Of a DNA stretch of 64,000 nucleotides, positions 1 through 8,669 are shown one piece after another (the first letter of the stretch is position 1; the number at the start of each line of letters is the position of its first letter). The translations under genes were made by a program, and so were the position numbers. The notes under the pieces were generated by a model, which was not told the origin of the DNA, made no database searches, and worked only from the letters and a program-made list of their open reading frames with translations. The DNA comes from DATIUV01 sp049322755 (GTDB taxonomy: Bacteria > Pseudomonadota > Gammaproteobacteria > Burkholderiales > UBA6910), in NCBI GenBank assembly GCA_049322755.1, contig JBMOQX010000067.1, positions 62,001-126,000 of the forward strand, read 5' to 3'.

Positions 1-318
1 GTCGATGGACCAGTGCAGGCGCTTCGCGGCGTTGGCGAATACCGGGCAGGATTCGTTGGCGCTGTCGCACACGGTCACCACCAGGTCGAAGCGCTCGGGC
101 AGGTAGCGGTCCAGCGTCTTCGAGGTCTGGCCGGTGATGTCGATGCCCAGCTCCTGCATCGCCGCGATCGCCTCGGGGCGCACGCGGGTCTGCTCGGTGC
201 CCGCGCTGTGGGATTCCCAGGCGCCGCCGCCGAGGGCGCGCAGCAGGCCTTCGGCCATCTGCGAGCGGGCGCTGTTGTGGGTGCAGAGGAAGAGGACGCG
301 ATGGGTCGGCTGGGTCAT
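1..318 (-). CDS. arsC: Arsenate reductase, low-molecular-weight phosphatase type (partial, runs off the left edge)
   Basis: Reading the minus strand from the ATG at 318 gives 106 residues that begin MTQPTHRVLFLCTHNSARSQ. The CTHNSARS segment is the P-loop CX5R motif of the thioredoxin-coupled/LMW-PTPase ArsC family, where the first Cys attacks arsenate. Later segments (SAGTE, TVCDSANESCP) fit the same family; the usual second and third redox cysteines appear as VCDSANESC. The C-terminal part is outside the window. The gene diverges from the sigma factor and arsenite efflux genes to its right, which supports a role in reducing arsenate to arsenite for export by Acr3. Confidence 0.9.
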   Translation of the reverse strand, partial: MTQPTHRVLFLCTHNSARSQMAEGLLRALGGGAWESHSAGTEQTRVRPEAIAAMQELGIDITGQTSKTLDRYLPERFDLVVTVCDSANESCPVFANAAKRLHWSID

Positions 319-395
319 GGTGCTCCGGGTCGGGGACGAAAAGCGGTAGGATAACAGCCGATTATGTGATGTTTTGGTTACGGCGAGATGACACC

Positions 396-929
396 ATGAA
401 ATGCGTCGAAACCGCCTGGAGTGCCCACCGCGCCGAGCTCATGCGCTTCCTGCGCCACAAGCTGGGCGAGGAGGGCCAGGCCGAGGACCTGCTGCAGGAC
501 GTCTTTCTGCGGGCCACCCAGCACCTCGAGACGTTCTGCTCGGTGGATAACCGGCGCGCGTGGCTGTTTCAGGTCGCGCGCAACGCGGTGATCGATTATT
601 ACCGCATGCATCGACCCTCCGATCCGCTGCCAGACGATCTCGCCGCCGCGGCGCCGGAGGACGATCCGCTGGCGCCGCTGTGCACCTGCCTGGTGAACCA
701 GATCGAGGTGCTGCCTCCCGCCGACCGCGAGGCACTCAAGCTCTCGGAACTGGACGGCGTGCCGCAGAAGGACGTGGCGCGGGCCCAGGGACTGAGCGTT
801 TCCGGCGCCAAGTCCCGGGTGCAGCGCGCCCGTGTCAAACTGCGCGACCTGATCGTGGACGCCTGCCACGTCGAGTTCGACGAGCGCGGGCGGGTGGCGG
901 GTCACACCCCGCCCGGGCGCCGCTGCTGA
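396..929 (+). CDS. sigZ: ECF-type RNA polymerase sigma factor, SigZ-like
   Basis: About 177 residues with sigma-70 region 2 near the N-terminus (RAELMRFLRHKLG, QAEDLLQDVFLRA, RRAWLFQVARNAVIDYYR) and region 4 near the C-terminus (LPPADREALKLSELDG, VSGAKSRVQRARVKL). It recruits RNA polymerase to a private set of promoters. The C-terminal tail contains a Cys and the motif EFDERGRV that I associate with SigZ-type factors. The ATG at 396 is preferred; an in-frame GTG at 366 would add ten residues. It sits between arsC (divergent) and acr3, with no ArsR repressor visible, so it may control the arsenic genes (inference). Confidence 0.8.
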   Translation: MKCVETAWSAHRAELMRFLRHKLGEEGQAEDLLQDVFLRATQHLETFCSVDNRRAWLFQVARNAVIDYYRMHRPSDPLPDDLAAAAPEDDPLAPLCTCLVNQIEVLPPADREALKLSELDGVPQKDVARAQGLSVSGAKSRVQRARVKLRDLIVDACHVEFDERGRVAGHTPPGRRC

Positions 930-1114
930 CCCTCTCCGTCCTGTTTTAAAACTCTTTTCTGCTTGGGCTTCGCGGCCCAGCGACGTGCGGTCTGCTGTTG
1001 GCGGGGACGTTGATTTTCCCGCCGCTGCGTCTTTTTGCGTCCTGCTTCGTCTTCATGAACAGAGGCGGACCGGTCGCGGTTCGCCGGATCTTTCGCGAAG
1101 ACGAGGCAACCTCC

Positions 1115-2269
1115 ATGGAAAACACACTGGCGAACTCGGCGCAGGCCCAAGCCCCGCACCAGCGGCCGGCGATGGGCTTTTTCGAGCGCTACCTGACCGT
1201 GTGGGTGTTCCTGTGCATCCTGGCCGGCATCGGCCTCGGCCAGCTGTTCCCGGGCGCATTCCACGCCGCCGCGGCGGTGGAAGTCGCCCGGATCAACCTG
1301 CCGGTGGCGGTGCTGATCTGGCTGATGATCATCCCCATGCTGCTCAAGGTGGACCTGAAGTCGCTGGGCCACATCGGGCGGTTCTGGCGCGGGGTCGGCG
1401 TCACACTGTTCGTCAACTGGGGCGTGAAGCCGTTCTCCATGGCGCTGCTGGCGTGGCTGTTCATCGGCTGGCTGTTCCGGCCCTGGCTGCCCGCCGACCA
1501 GATCGACGCCTACATCGCCGGCCTGATTCTGCTGGCGGCGGCGCCGTGCACGGCGATGGTGTTCGTGTGGAGCAACCTCTCCCGCGGCGAGCCCAACTTC
1601 ACCCTGGGCCAGGTGGCGTTGAACGACACCATCATGGTGTTCGCCTTCGCGCCGGTGGTGGGTTTCCTGCTGGGGCTCTCCGCGATCAAGGTGCCCTGGG
1701 ACACGCTGCTGCTGTCGGTCGCGCTCTACATCGTGGTGCCGCTCGCCATTGCCCAGGCGCTGCGGGCCCGGCTGCTGTCGGCCGATCCGGCCGGCGATCG
1801 CCTTGCGCGCCTGATCGCGACGCTGCAGCCGATCTCGCTGATGGCGCTGCTGGTGACCCTGGTGCTGCTGTTCGGCTTCCAGGGCGGGCAGATCATCGCC
1901 CAGCCGCTCATCATCGCGCTGCTGGCGGTGCCGATCCTGGTGCAGGTGTTCTTCAACTCCGGCCTCGCCTATCTGCTCAACTACGCGGTGAAGTCGCCCC
2001 ACTGCGTCGCCGGACCGTCGGCGCTGATCGGCGCCAGCAACTTCTTCGAGCTGGCGGTGGCCACCGCCATCGCGCTGTTCGGCTTCCAGTCGGGCGCGGC
2101 GCTTGCCACCGTCGTGGGCGTGCTGATCGAGGTGCCGGTGATGCTGGGCGCGGTGCAGGTGGTGAACCGCACCCGGGGCTGGTACGAGCGGCGCGCCGGC
2201 GTGCCGGCCTACGGGCAGTGCTGTCCGCCCGCCGGGGCGGACCCCGGGCGCGGCGTCGCCACCTCCTGA
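1115..2269 (+). CDS. acr3: Arsenite efflux permease, ACR3 family
   Basis: A polytopic membrane protein of about 384 residues with around ten hydrophobic segments. The family signature is present: NLPVAVLIWLMIIPML early, GLILLAAAPCTAMVFVWS with the conserved Cys thought to bind arsenite, and ALNDTIMVFAFAPVV. It exports As(III), and often Sb(III), driven by the proton-motive force. The ATG at 1115 follows a GAGG ribosome site and matches the usual ACR3 start; the longer frame from 998 adds an unconserved leader. It lies between the sigma factor gene and an ArsP-like permease, probably in one operon with the latter (gap 10 nt). Confidence 0.93.
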   Translation: MENTLANSAQAQAPHQRPAMGFFERYLTVWVFLCILAGIGLGQLFPGAFHAAAAVEVARINLPVAVLIWLMIIPMLLKVDLKSLGHIGRFWRGVGVTLFVNWGVKPFSMALLAWLFIGWLFRPWLPADQIDAYIAGLILLAAAPCTAMVFVWSNLSRGEPNFTLGQVALNDTIMVFAFAPVVGFLLGLSAIKVPWDTLLLSVALYIVVPLAIAQALRARLLSADPAGDRLARLIATLQPISLMALLVTLVLLFGFQGGQIIAQPLIIALLAVPILVQVFFNSGLAYLLNYAVKSPHCVAGPSALIGASNFFELAVATAIALFGFQSGAALATVVGVLIEVPVMLGAVQVVNRTRGWYERRAGVPAYGQCCPPAGADPGRGVATS

Positions 2270-2279
2270 GGACCCGGCC

Positions 2280-3242
2280 ATGTTCGACGCGTTTGCCGAC
2301 CTGGTCGTGTTCCAGGTGCTGGGTCTGGAGCCGGACACGCGCTTCGGCGCCGCCGCCCACTTCTTCGTCATGGACGTGGCGAAGATCCTGGTGCTGCTGA
2401 CGGTCGTGATCTACGCGCTGGGTCTGATGCGGGCGCTGCTCACGCCGGAGCGGGTGCGCGAGTTCATGCTCAAACGCTCCAACCTCGGAAGCCGCTTCGC
2501 CGCGGTGGGGATGGGCGCGGTGACGCCGTTCTGCTCGTGCTCGTCGGTGCCGCTGTTCATCGGCTTCGTCGAGGCCGGCATACCGCTGGGCGTGACGCTG
2601 TCGTTCCTCATCGCCAGCCCCATGATCAACCAGGTGGCGGTGGTGGTGCTGGCGGGCGTCGTCGGCTGGCAGCTGGCGGCGGCGTACGTCCTCACCGGGC
2701 TCACGGTGGCGTTTGTCGGCGGCTTCGTGCTGGAGCGCTTCCGGCCCGAGCGCTGGGTCGAGGAGTACGTCTGGAAGATCCGCGTGGGGCAGGCCGAGCG
2801 CGCCGCGGAGGACACCTCGCTCAAGGCCCGCCACGAGTACGCCTGGCGGCAGGTGAAGGAGATCGTCGGCCGAATCTGGAAATTCGTGCTGATCGGCATC
2901 GGCATCGGCGCCTTCATCCACGGCTACGTGCCCGGCGATCTGGTGGCGCGCATCGGCGGCGGGGGCGGCTTGCTCTCGGTCGCGGGAGCGGTAGCGGTGG
3001 GCGTGCCGCTCTACTCGGACGCGGTGGGCATGATCCCCATCGCCGAGGTGCTGCTCGCCAAGGGCATTCCGGTGGGCACCGTGCTGGCGTTCATGATGGC
3101 GGTCACCGCGCTGTCGCTGCCGGAGATGCTGATCCTGCGCAAGGTGGTGCGCTGGCCGCTGCTGGGCGTGTTCGCCGGCTACCTGGCGATCTCGTTCGTG
3201 GTCGTCGGCGTGTTCTTCAACGCGCTGAGGGGGGCGCTCTGA
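2280..3242 (+). CDS. arsP: ArsP/DUF318-type permease
   Basis: A 320-residue membrane protein of the two-repeat permease family (DUF318, UPF0718) to which the organoarsenical exporter ArsP belongs. The diagnostic FCSCSSVPLF motif is seen around residues 82-92, followed by GVTLSFLIASPMIN, and a second half with VPLYSDAVGMIPIAEVLLAKG. Family members export trivalent organoarsenicals or are of unknown specificity. Its position directly after acr3 supports a metalloid role. The stop codon overlaps the next start (TGATG), indicating translational coupling with the small downstream frame. Confidence 0.85.
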   Translation: MFDAFADLVVFQVLGLEPDTRFGAAAHFFVMDVAKILVLLTVVIYALGLMRALLTPERVREFMLKRSNLGSRFAAVGMGAVTPFCSCSSVPLFIGFVEAGIPLGVTLSFLIASPMINQVAVVVLAGVVGWQLAAAYVLTGLTVAFVGGFVLERFRPERWVEEYVWKIRVGQAERAAEDTSLKARHEYAWRQVKEIVGRIWKFVLIGIGIGAFIHGYVPGDLVARIGGGGGLLSVAGAVAVGVPLYSDAVGMIPIAEVLLAKGIPVGTVLAFMMAVTALSLPEMLILRKVVRWPLLGVFAGYLAISFVVVGVFFNALRGAL

Positions 3243-3469
3243 TGCATGCGCTGCTGCACCCCTCGGTGGTGGTGCTGGTGGCGCTGGCGGCGCACGCCGC
3301 CTGCGGCGACAACGGCGGCGCCGAGGAGGTGGTGGCGAAGCTGAGGGCGCACGGGCTGCGCGAGAGCCAGCTGGACCTGGCGGTCTCGGTGGCCCCCGGC
3401 GCGTGCGCGACGCCGCGCGGCTCGAGGTTCCGGCGCCGGATGCGGCGGATGCGGAACCGGATGCGTTGA
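3242..3469 (+). CDS. Small hypothetical protein between permease and thioredoxin-like gene
   Basis: A 75-residue frame overlaps the permease stop by one base. The first 50 residues look natural (an N-terminal hydrophobic stretch VVVLVALAAHAACG, then an amphipathic acidic segment). The last 25 are an unlikely run rich in Arg and Met. In the neighbouring frame the same bases read RDAARLEVPAPDAADAE and end at 3492, which looks more like a natural tail. A one-base frameshift near 3395-3400, or a sequence error, is therefore possible. No family recognised. Confidence 0.45.
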   Translation: MHALLHPSVVVLVALAAHAACGDNGGAEEVVAKLRAHGLRESQLDLAVSVAPGACATPRGSRFRRRMRRMRNRMR

Positions 3470-3531
3470 TCGCGGCAGCGTACGCGGATTGACGATGGTT
3501 GGACCCGACAAATGAGGCAAGGAGCGGAACG

Positions 3532-3768
3532 ATGAAGGACGTGAAGGTGCTGGCCAGCTGCTGCGGCGGGGAGGCCCTGGTGAAGCTGGTGGAGGAAGTG
3601 GCGCAGGTCCGGGGCGTGCCGGTCCAGGTGGAACTGGTGAAGGACCTGGGCCGCATCATGGGCTACGGCGTGATGTCGTCCCAGGGGCTGGTGGTGGACG
3701 GCAAGGTGGCGCATGCGGGCGGGGCGCCGTCGCGCAGCCAGGTCGAGGCGTGGATCGGCGGGGTCTGA
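3532..3768 (+). CDS. Thioredoxin-like protein of the small 'redox-active disulfide' family
   Basis: A 78-residue protein starting at the ATG behind a GGAG ribosome site. Length, the fold order and the end (LVVDGKVAHAGGAPSRSQV) match the MTH895-like mini-thioredoxins that often accompany DUF318 permeases. The redox site is atypical: instead of CxxC it has adjacent cysteines (ASCCGGE), and the segment that normally carries the cis-proline reads SSQGL. It may bind metal or metalloid, or act as a partner of the permease, rather than be a classical disulfide reductase (inference). Confidence 0.75.
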   Translation: MKDVKVLASCCGGEALVKLVEEVAQVRGVPVQVELVKDLGRIMGYGVMSSQGLVVDGKVAHAGGAPSRSQVEAWIGGV

Positions 3769-4003
3769 ACCGTTGCCCCCGGGGCAGCGTAATTGCGGAC
3801 GCGGTGGCCCGGGCCGGATCCGCAACGGCGGTTCCGGGGCGCGTTCAGCGCGGCGTTTGCGGAAACGCCAGTAGGTCCGGCGCGGTCGGAAGATCGCGCC
3901 GATCGATGCCGCGGGGCGCCGCCCCGGCGTTTCCGCTTCGAAGAACGGTTTCGCGCCGGCCCGCCGGTCCCGGTAGAATGCGCGCTTTGCCGCGAATCGG
4001 AAC

Positions 4004-4450
4004 ATGGTCTGGAAGCCCAACGTGACGGTCGCCTCGGTGCTGGAGCGCGACGGCCGCTTCCTGCTGGTGGAGGAGCGCACCCGCAAGGGCCGGCGCTTCA
4101 ACCAACCGGCGGGACATCTGGAGGAGGGTGAGTCGCTCTCTGGCGCGGCGGTGCGCGAGACGCTGGAGGAGACCGCGTACGCGTTTTCTCCCGATGCGCT
4201 GGTGGGCGTCTACAGCTGGCGCTATCCGGAAACCGGGATCACCTATCTGCGCTTCGCCTTCACCGGGCCGGTGACCGGCCACGATCCGGCGCAGCCGCTG
4301 GACAAGGGCATCCTGCGGGCGGTCTGGCTCACCCCCGATGAGATCCGCGCGAGCCATGCGCGCCACCGCAGCCCGCTGGTGATGCGCTGCGTCGAGGATT
4401 ATCTCGCCGGCCGGCGCTACCCGCTGGACCTCATCACCCACTGCGGCTGA
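4004..4450 (+). CDS. nudJ: Nudix hydrolase NudJ
   Basis: A 148-residue Nudix protein. The Nudix box is complete: GHLEEGESLSGAAVRETLEE, with the REtlEE metal-binding core. NudJ enzymes hydrolyse nucleoside di- and triphosphates and a thiamine precursor pyrophosphate (HMP-PP). The location eight bases upstream of mnmA is the standard nudJ-mnmA arrangement of many beta- and gammaproteobacteria and decides the name. Confidence 0.88.
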   Translation: MVWKPNVTVASVLERDGRFLLVEERTRKGRRFNQPAGHLEEGESLSGAAVRETLEETAYAFSPDALVGVYSWRYPETGITYLRFAFTGPVTGHDPAQPLDKGILRAVWLTPDEIRASHARHRSPLVMRCVEDYLAGRRYPLDLITHCG

Positions 4451-4458
4451 CGGCGCCG

Positions 4459-5523
4459 ATGGCTCGCGATCGCGTGGTGGTGGGCATGTCGGGCGGCGTC
4501 GACTCGTCGGTCGCCGCGATGCTGCTCAAGCAGCAGGGCTTCGACGTCGTCGGCCTGTTCATGAAGAACTGGGAGGACGACGATGACGACGAGTACTGCA
4601 GCTCGCGCCAGGATCTGGTGGACGCGGTGTCCGCGGCGGAGGTCCTGGGCATCGACATCGAGACGGTGAACTTCTCCGCCGAATACCGCGAGCGCGTGTT
4701 CGCCCATTTCCTCGAGGAATACCAGGCGGGCCGCACGCCCAACCCCGACGTCTGGTGCAATTCCGAGATCAAGTTCCGCGCCTTCCTCGACCATGCCCTG
4801 GGCATGGGCGCGAAGCGCATCGCCACCGGCCATTACGCCCAGGTGCGGGAAGTGGACGGGCGTTTCCAGCTGCTCAAGGCCGAGGACGGCACCAAGGACC
4901 AGAGCTATTTCCTCTACCGCCTCAACCAGGAGCAGCTGGCGAAGACGCTGTTTCCGCTGGGCCGGCTCTACAAGCGCGAGGTGCGCGAGATGGCGCGCAA
5001 GGCCGGGCTGGCGAACTACGACAAGCGCGATTCCACCGGCATCTGCTTCATCGGCGAGCGGCCGTTCCGCGAGTTCCTCGGCCGCTACCTGCGTGAGCGG
5101 CCGGGCGACATGGAAACGCCGGACGGCCGGGTGGTGGGCCGCCACCAGGGTCTGGTGTTCCTCACCATCGGCCAGCGCCACGGCCTCGGCATCGGCGGCG
5201 CGGGCGAGCCCTGGTACGTTGCGGGCAAGGATGTGGAGCGCAACGTACTGATCGTGGTGCAGGGCCACGACCACCCGCTGCTGCTGCGCGCGCGGGCGGA
5301 AGCGACGGAACTCTCGTGGGTGGCGGGCGAGGCACCCCACACGCACTGGGTGTACGCCGCCAAGACGCGCTACCGCCAGCCGGACGCGCCGTGCAGCATC
5401 GCCTCGGTGGATGCAGCGCGCTGCGTGATCGAGTTCGCGCAGCCGCAGTGGGCGGTGACGCCGGGCCAGTCGGTGGTGGTGTACGAGAGCCGCGTCTGCC
5501 TCGGCGGCGGCATCATCGCCTGA
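4459..5523 (+). CDS. mnmA: tRNA-specific 2-thiouridylase
   Basis: 354 residues, the normal MnmA length. The PP-loop SGGVDSS at residues 10-16 binds ATP. Two catalytic cysteines are visible in NPDVWCNSEIKF and STGICFIGER, and the C-terminal beta-barrel ends in VVVYESRVCLGGGII. It uses persulfide sulfur to make s2U34 in tRNA-Lys, -Glu and -Gln. The residue before the first catalytic Cys is Trp where most homologues have Leu. It is probably co-transcribed with nudJ. Confidence 0.95.
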   Translation: MARDRVVVGMSGGVDSSVAAMLLKQQGFDVVGLFMKNWEDDDDDEYCSSRQDLVDAVSAAEVLGIDIETVNFSAEYRERVFAHFLEEYQAGRTPNPDVWCNSEIKFRAFLDHALGMGAKRIATGHYAQVREVDGRFQLLKAEDGTKDQSYFLYRLNQEQLAKTLFPLGRLYKREVREMARKAGLANYDKRDSTGICFIGERPFREFLGRYLRERPGDMETPDGRVVGRHQGLVFLTIGQRHGLGIGGAGEPWYVAGKDVERNVLIVVQGHDHPLLLRARAEATELSWVAGEAPHTHWVYAAKTRYRQPDAPCSIASVDAARCVIEFAQPQWAVTPGQSVVVYESRVCLGGGIIA

Positions 5524-5583
5524 GGGCCGGCGGGGAAATGCCGGCGGCCCGCCGGGCGCGGCCCGCGCGGTTGGCGACGCAGC

Positions 5584-6198
5584 CTACGGCGACGCCGGCG
5601 GCCTGGTGTCGGCGAACGAGGCGCGGCGCATGAGCTTGTCGTGGAGCTTGCCCAGGTTGGGATGGGCGCCACGCCAGTCGAGCTCGGGAAAGCGCAGGCT
5701 GAGCCAGCCCAGGCAGCAGCCGGTGGCGACGTCGGCGAGCGAGTACGACTCGCCCCAGCACCAGTTGCGCTCGCCGAGCTCCTGCGCCATCAGCTCGAGC
5801 CCCGCGGCCACCTTGCCCTGCTGGCGAACGATCCAGTCCTTGCTGCGGCGGCCGGCGGCGCGCCGGTTCTCGTAGAACACGGCGATGCCGGCATCCAGCA
5901 CGCCGTCGGCCAGCGCCTCCCAGCGGCGCACCATCACGCGGGCGCGGCCGTTGTCGGGAATCAGGCGCGAGACCGGCGTCAGCCCGTCCAGGTACTCGAC
6001 GATGACGCGGGAATCGAACAGCGGCGTGCCGTCGTCCAGCACCAGGACCGGCACCTTGCCGAGCGGATTGATCCCGCGGATCGGCGCCTCCGGGGACCAG
6101 GGATCCTGAACCTCGAAACTGCAATCGATTCGCTTTTCAGTCATCACCACGCGCACCTTGCGCGTGTATGGGCTCGTGAGCGATCCAATCAGTTTCAT
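5584..6198 (-). CDS. Glutathione S-transferase family protein
   Basis: A 204-residue protein: an N-terminal thioredoxin-like GST domain (MKLIGSLTSPYTRKVRVVM, INPLGKVPVLVLDDG, LFDSRVIVEYLDG) and a helical C-terminal domain (YSLADVATGCCLGWL). The TSPYTRKVR segment holds the glutathione-activating Ser/Tyr position, and GKVPVL contains the cis-Pro. The ATG at 6198 is chosen because upstream in-frame sequence is not GST-like. It is convergent with mnmA and divergent from purB. Substrate unknown. Confidence 0.88.
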   Translation of the reverse strand: MKLIGSLTSPYTRKVRVVMTEKRIDCSFEVQDPWSPEAPIRGINPLGKVPVLVLDDGTPLFDSRVIVEYLDGLTPVSRLIPDNGRARVMVRRWEALADGVLDAGIAVFYENRRAAGRRSKDWIVRQQGKVAAGLELMAQELGERNWCWGESYSLADVATGCCLGWLSLRFPELDWRGAHPNLGKLHDKLMRRASFADTRPPASP

Positions 6199-6323
6199 CG
6201 GTTCCTGAACGCGCTGACCATGAAGGCGCGGATTATAGCATCGGCATGGCGCCGCGCCGCCCGGACACGGCGTCGGCCGCGGCCGCTGTGCTAGAATTCG
6301 CGCCTTCTGCCGGGCCATTCGCG

Positions 6324-7694
6324 ATGCCGCTCAACGCCTTGTCCGCACTCTCGCCCCTCGACGGCCGCTACCACGGGCGCGTCGAGGCGCTGCGCCCCTG
6401 GTTCAGCGAAGCCGCGCTGATCCGCCACCGCATCCGGGTCGAGGTCGAGTGGCTGCTGGCGCTCGCCGCGGAGCCGGCGCTGCCCGAAGTGGCACCGTTT
6501 TCGGCGGACACCGTGCAGGCGCTGCGCGCGCTGGTGGAGAACTTCGCCGAGGCCGACGCGGAAGGCGTGAAGGCGATCGAGCGCAAGACCAATCACGACG
6601 TCAAGGCGATCGAGTACTTCATCCGCGAGCGGCTCTCGGGCAACGCCGAGGTGAGCCGCGCCGCGGAGTTCATCCACTTCGCCTGCACGTCCGAGGACAT
6701 CAACAACCTGAGCTACGCGCTGATGGTGCGCGGCGCGCGGGACCAGGTCGTGCTGCCCGCGCTCGGCCGGATCGAGGACGCGCTCACGGCGATGGCCCAC
6801 GCGCTGGCGAATGCGCCGATGCTCGCGCGCACCCACGGCCAGCCGGCGACGCCCACCACGCTGGGCAAGGAGATCGCCAACGTCGTGCACCGGCTGCGCC
6901 GCGGCATGGAGCGGCTGCGCCGGGTGGAACTGCTGGGCAAGGCGAACGGCGCCGTGGGCAACTACAACGCCCATCTGGCGGCGTACCCGGCGTTCGACTG
7001 GGAGGCGTTCGCGCGGCGCTTCGTCGAGGGGCTGGGCCTGGCGTTCAATCCCTACACCATCCAGATCGAGCCCCACGACACGCTGGCGGAGCTGTTCGAC
7101 GCGCTGGCCGCCGTGAACACGGTGCTGCTGGACCTGGACCGCGACGTGTGGGGCTACATCTCGCTCGGCTACTTCCGCCAGCGCGCCGTGGCCGACGAGG
7201 TGGGCTCCTCCACCATGCCCCACAAGGTGAACCCCATCGACTTCGAGAACTCGGAGGGCAACCTCGGGCTCGCCAACGCGCTGCTGCGGCACCTTTCGGA
7301 GAAGCTGCCGGTGTCGCGCTGGCAGCGCGATCTCACCGATTCCACCGTGCTGCGCAACGTCGGCGTCGCGTTCGGCTACACCCTGCTGGGCCACGACTCG
7401 CTGCTGCGGGGCTTGAGCAAGCTGGAGGCGGACCGGGCGCGCCTGGATGCGGACCTCGATGCCGCCTGGGACGTGCTGGCCGAGCCGATCCAGACCGTGA
7501 TGCGCCGCTACGCCATTCCCAACCCCTACGAGCAGCTCAAGGCGCTGACGCGGGGCAGGGGCGGGATTTCCCGCGACGCGCTGCACGCGTTCATCCGCCA
7601 GCTGCCGCTGCCGGACGCCGAGAAGCGGCGGCTGCTGAAGCTCACGCCGCGCACCTACGTCGGCAAGGCCGCCGAACTCGCCCGCCGCATCTGA
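6324..7694 (+). CDS. purB: Adenylosuccinate lyase
   Basis: 456 residues starting at the ATG at 6324 (MPLNALSALSPLDGRYHGRV, the canonical PurB start). The fumarase-superfamily signature GSSTMPHKVNPIDFENSEGN is present, as are the catalytic-loop regions TSEDINNLSYAL and ARTHGQPATPTTLGKE. It cleaves SAICAR and adenylosuccinate, releasing fumarate, in purine synthesis. Single gene, with its own short intergenic regions on both sides. Confidence 0.96.
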   Translation: MPLNALSALSPLDGRYHGRVEALRPWFSEAALIRHRIRVEVEWLLALAAEPALPEVAPFSADTVQALRALVENFAEADAEGVKAIERKTNHDVKAIEYFIRERLSGNAEVSRAAEFIHFACTSEDINNLSYALMVRGARDQVVLPALGRIEDALTAMAHALANAPMLARTHGQPATPTTLGKEIANVVHRLRRGMERLRRVELLGKANGAVGNYNAHLAAYPAFDWEAFARRFVEGLGLAFNPYTIQIEPHDTLAELFDALAAVNTVLLDLDRDVWGYISLGYFRQRAVADEVGSSTMPHKVNPIDFENSEGNLGLANALLRHLSEKLPVSRWQRDLTDSTVLRNVGVAFGYTLLGHDSLLRGLSKLEADRARLDADLDAAWDVLAEPIQTVMRRYAIPNPYEQLKALTRGRGGISRDALHAFIRQLPLPDAEKRRLLKLTPRTYVGKAAELARRI

Positions 7695-7781
7695 CGCGGC
7701 GTTCGGCCGGGTCCGGGTTGAAACGCGCCCGGTGCGGCCTCATCTCCACCGCAGTCACAATCGATCGCAGGAGAACGCCCG

Positions 7782-8633
7782 ATGGGCACGCATTCTTTCG
7801 ATGTCGACGAAAGCAGCTTCCAGCAGGCGGTCGTCGAGGCCTCGCGCAAGGTGCCGGTGCTGGTCGACTTCTGGGCCGAGTGGTGTGCGCCGTGCCGCGC
7901 GCTCAAGCCCATCCTGGAAAAGCTGGCGGACGAATACCAGGGCCGCTTCGTGCTCGCCAAGGTGAACTCCGACCAGAACCAGACGCTGGCGGCGCGCTAC
8001 GGCGTGCGCGGCATCCCCAACGTCAAGGCCTTCGTCGACGGGCAGCTGGTGGACGAGTTCTCCGGCGCGCTGCCGGAGCCGATGGTGCGCGAGTTCATCG
8101 ACGGCCTGATGCCCTCGGAGGCCGAGAAGCTGCGCCGGCAGGCGGCCGCCGCGCGCGAAGCGGGCCGCGCCGACGAGGCGCTGGCGCTGCTGCAGCGGGC
8201 CGCCGACCTGGAGCCCCAGAACGACGCCGTCCGGCTGGATCGCGCCGAGATCCTGCTCGATGCCGGTCGGCTGGACGAGGCGCGGACGCTGCTGGACCAG
8301 CTCAACATCCTGACCCGCGACGAGCCGCGTGCGGCCGGGCTGATCGCCCGCGCCGCGTTTGCGGGCGGGTCTGCGGAAGGCGCCGCGGTCCTGGAGTCCC
8401 GCGTCGCGGCCAACCCGGATGACCTCGCGGCGCGGCTCGATCTGGCCAAGGCCTGTGTCAACGCCCGGCGTTACGAGGCCGCCATGGAGCAGCTGCTGGA
8501 GATCATCCGCCGCGATCGCAGCTTCGGCGACGACGCCGGGCGCAAGACCATGCTGCAGGTGTTCAACCTGCTGGGCAACGAGGGCGATCTGGTCAACAAG
8601 TACCGGCGCCTGATGGCGAGCGCGCTGTACTGA
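7782..8633 (+). CDS. cnoX: Thioredoxin-domain co-chaperone CnoX (YbbN)
   Basis: 283 residues: a thioredoxin domain (residues 1-110) with an intact WCAPC active site and cis-Pro (RGIPNVKAF), followed by TPR-like helical repeats (residues 115-283). This is the CnoX/YbbN architecture: a holdase that protects proteins from oxidative aggregation and passes them to chaperones. The intact CxxC differs from E. coli CnoX, which has SxxC, so reductase activity is likely. Good ribosome site (AGGAG) upstream of 7782. Confidence 0.9.
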   Translation: MGTHSFDVDESSFQQAVVEASRKVPVLVDFWAEWCAPCRALKPILEKLADEYQGRFVLAKVNSDQNQTLAARYGVRGIPNVKAFVDGQLVDEFSGALPEPMVREFIDGLMPSEAEKLRRQAAAAREAGRADEALALLQRAADLEPQNDAVRLDRAEILLDAGRLDEARTLLDQLNILTRDEPRAAGLIARAAFAGGSAEGAAVLESRVAANPDDLAARLDLAKACVNARRYEAAMEQLLEIIRRDRSFGDDAGRKTMLQVFNLLGNEGDLVNKYRRLMASALY

Positions 8634-8669
8634 GCGCGGCGGAAGCGCTGCCGGAGGATGCGGGCTGAT

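Noticed and set aside
902..3659. Long minus-strand frames opposite acr3 and the ArsP-like permease
   Set aside because: Compositionally abnormal (His, Gln, Arg runs), no family signature, fully overlapped by convincing genes.
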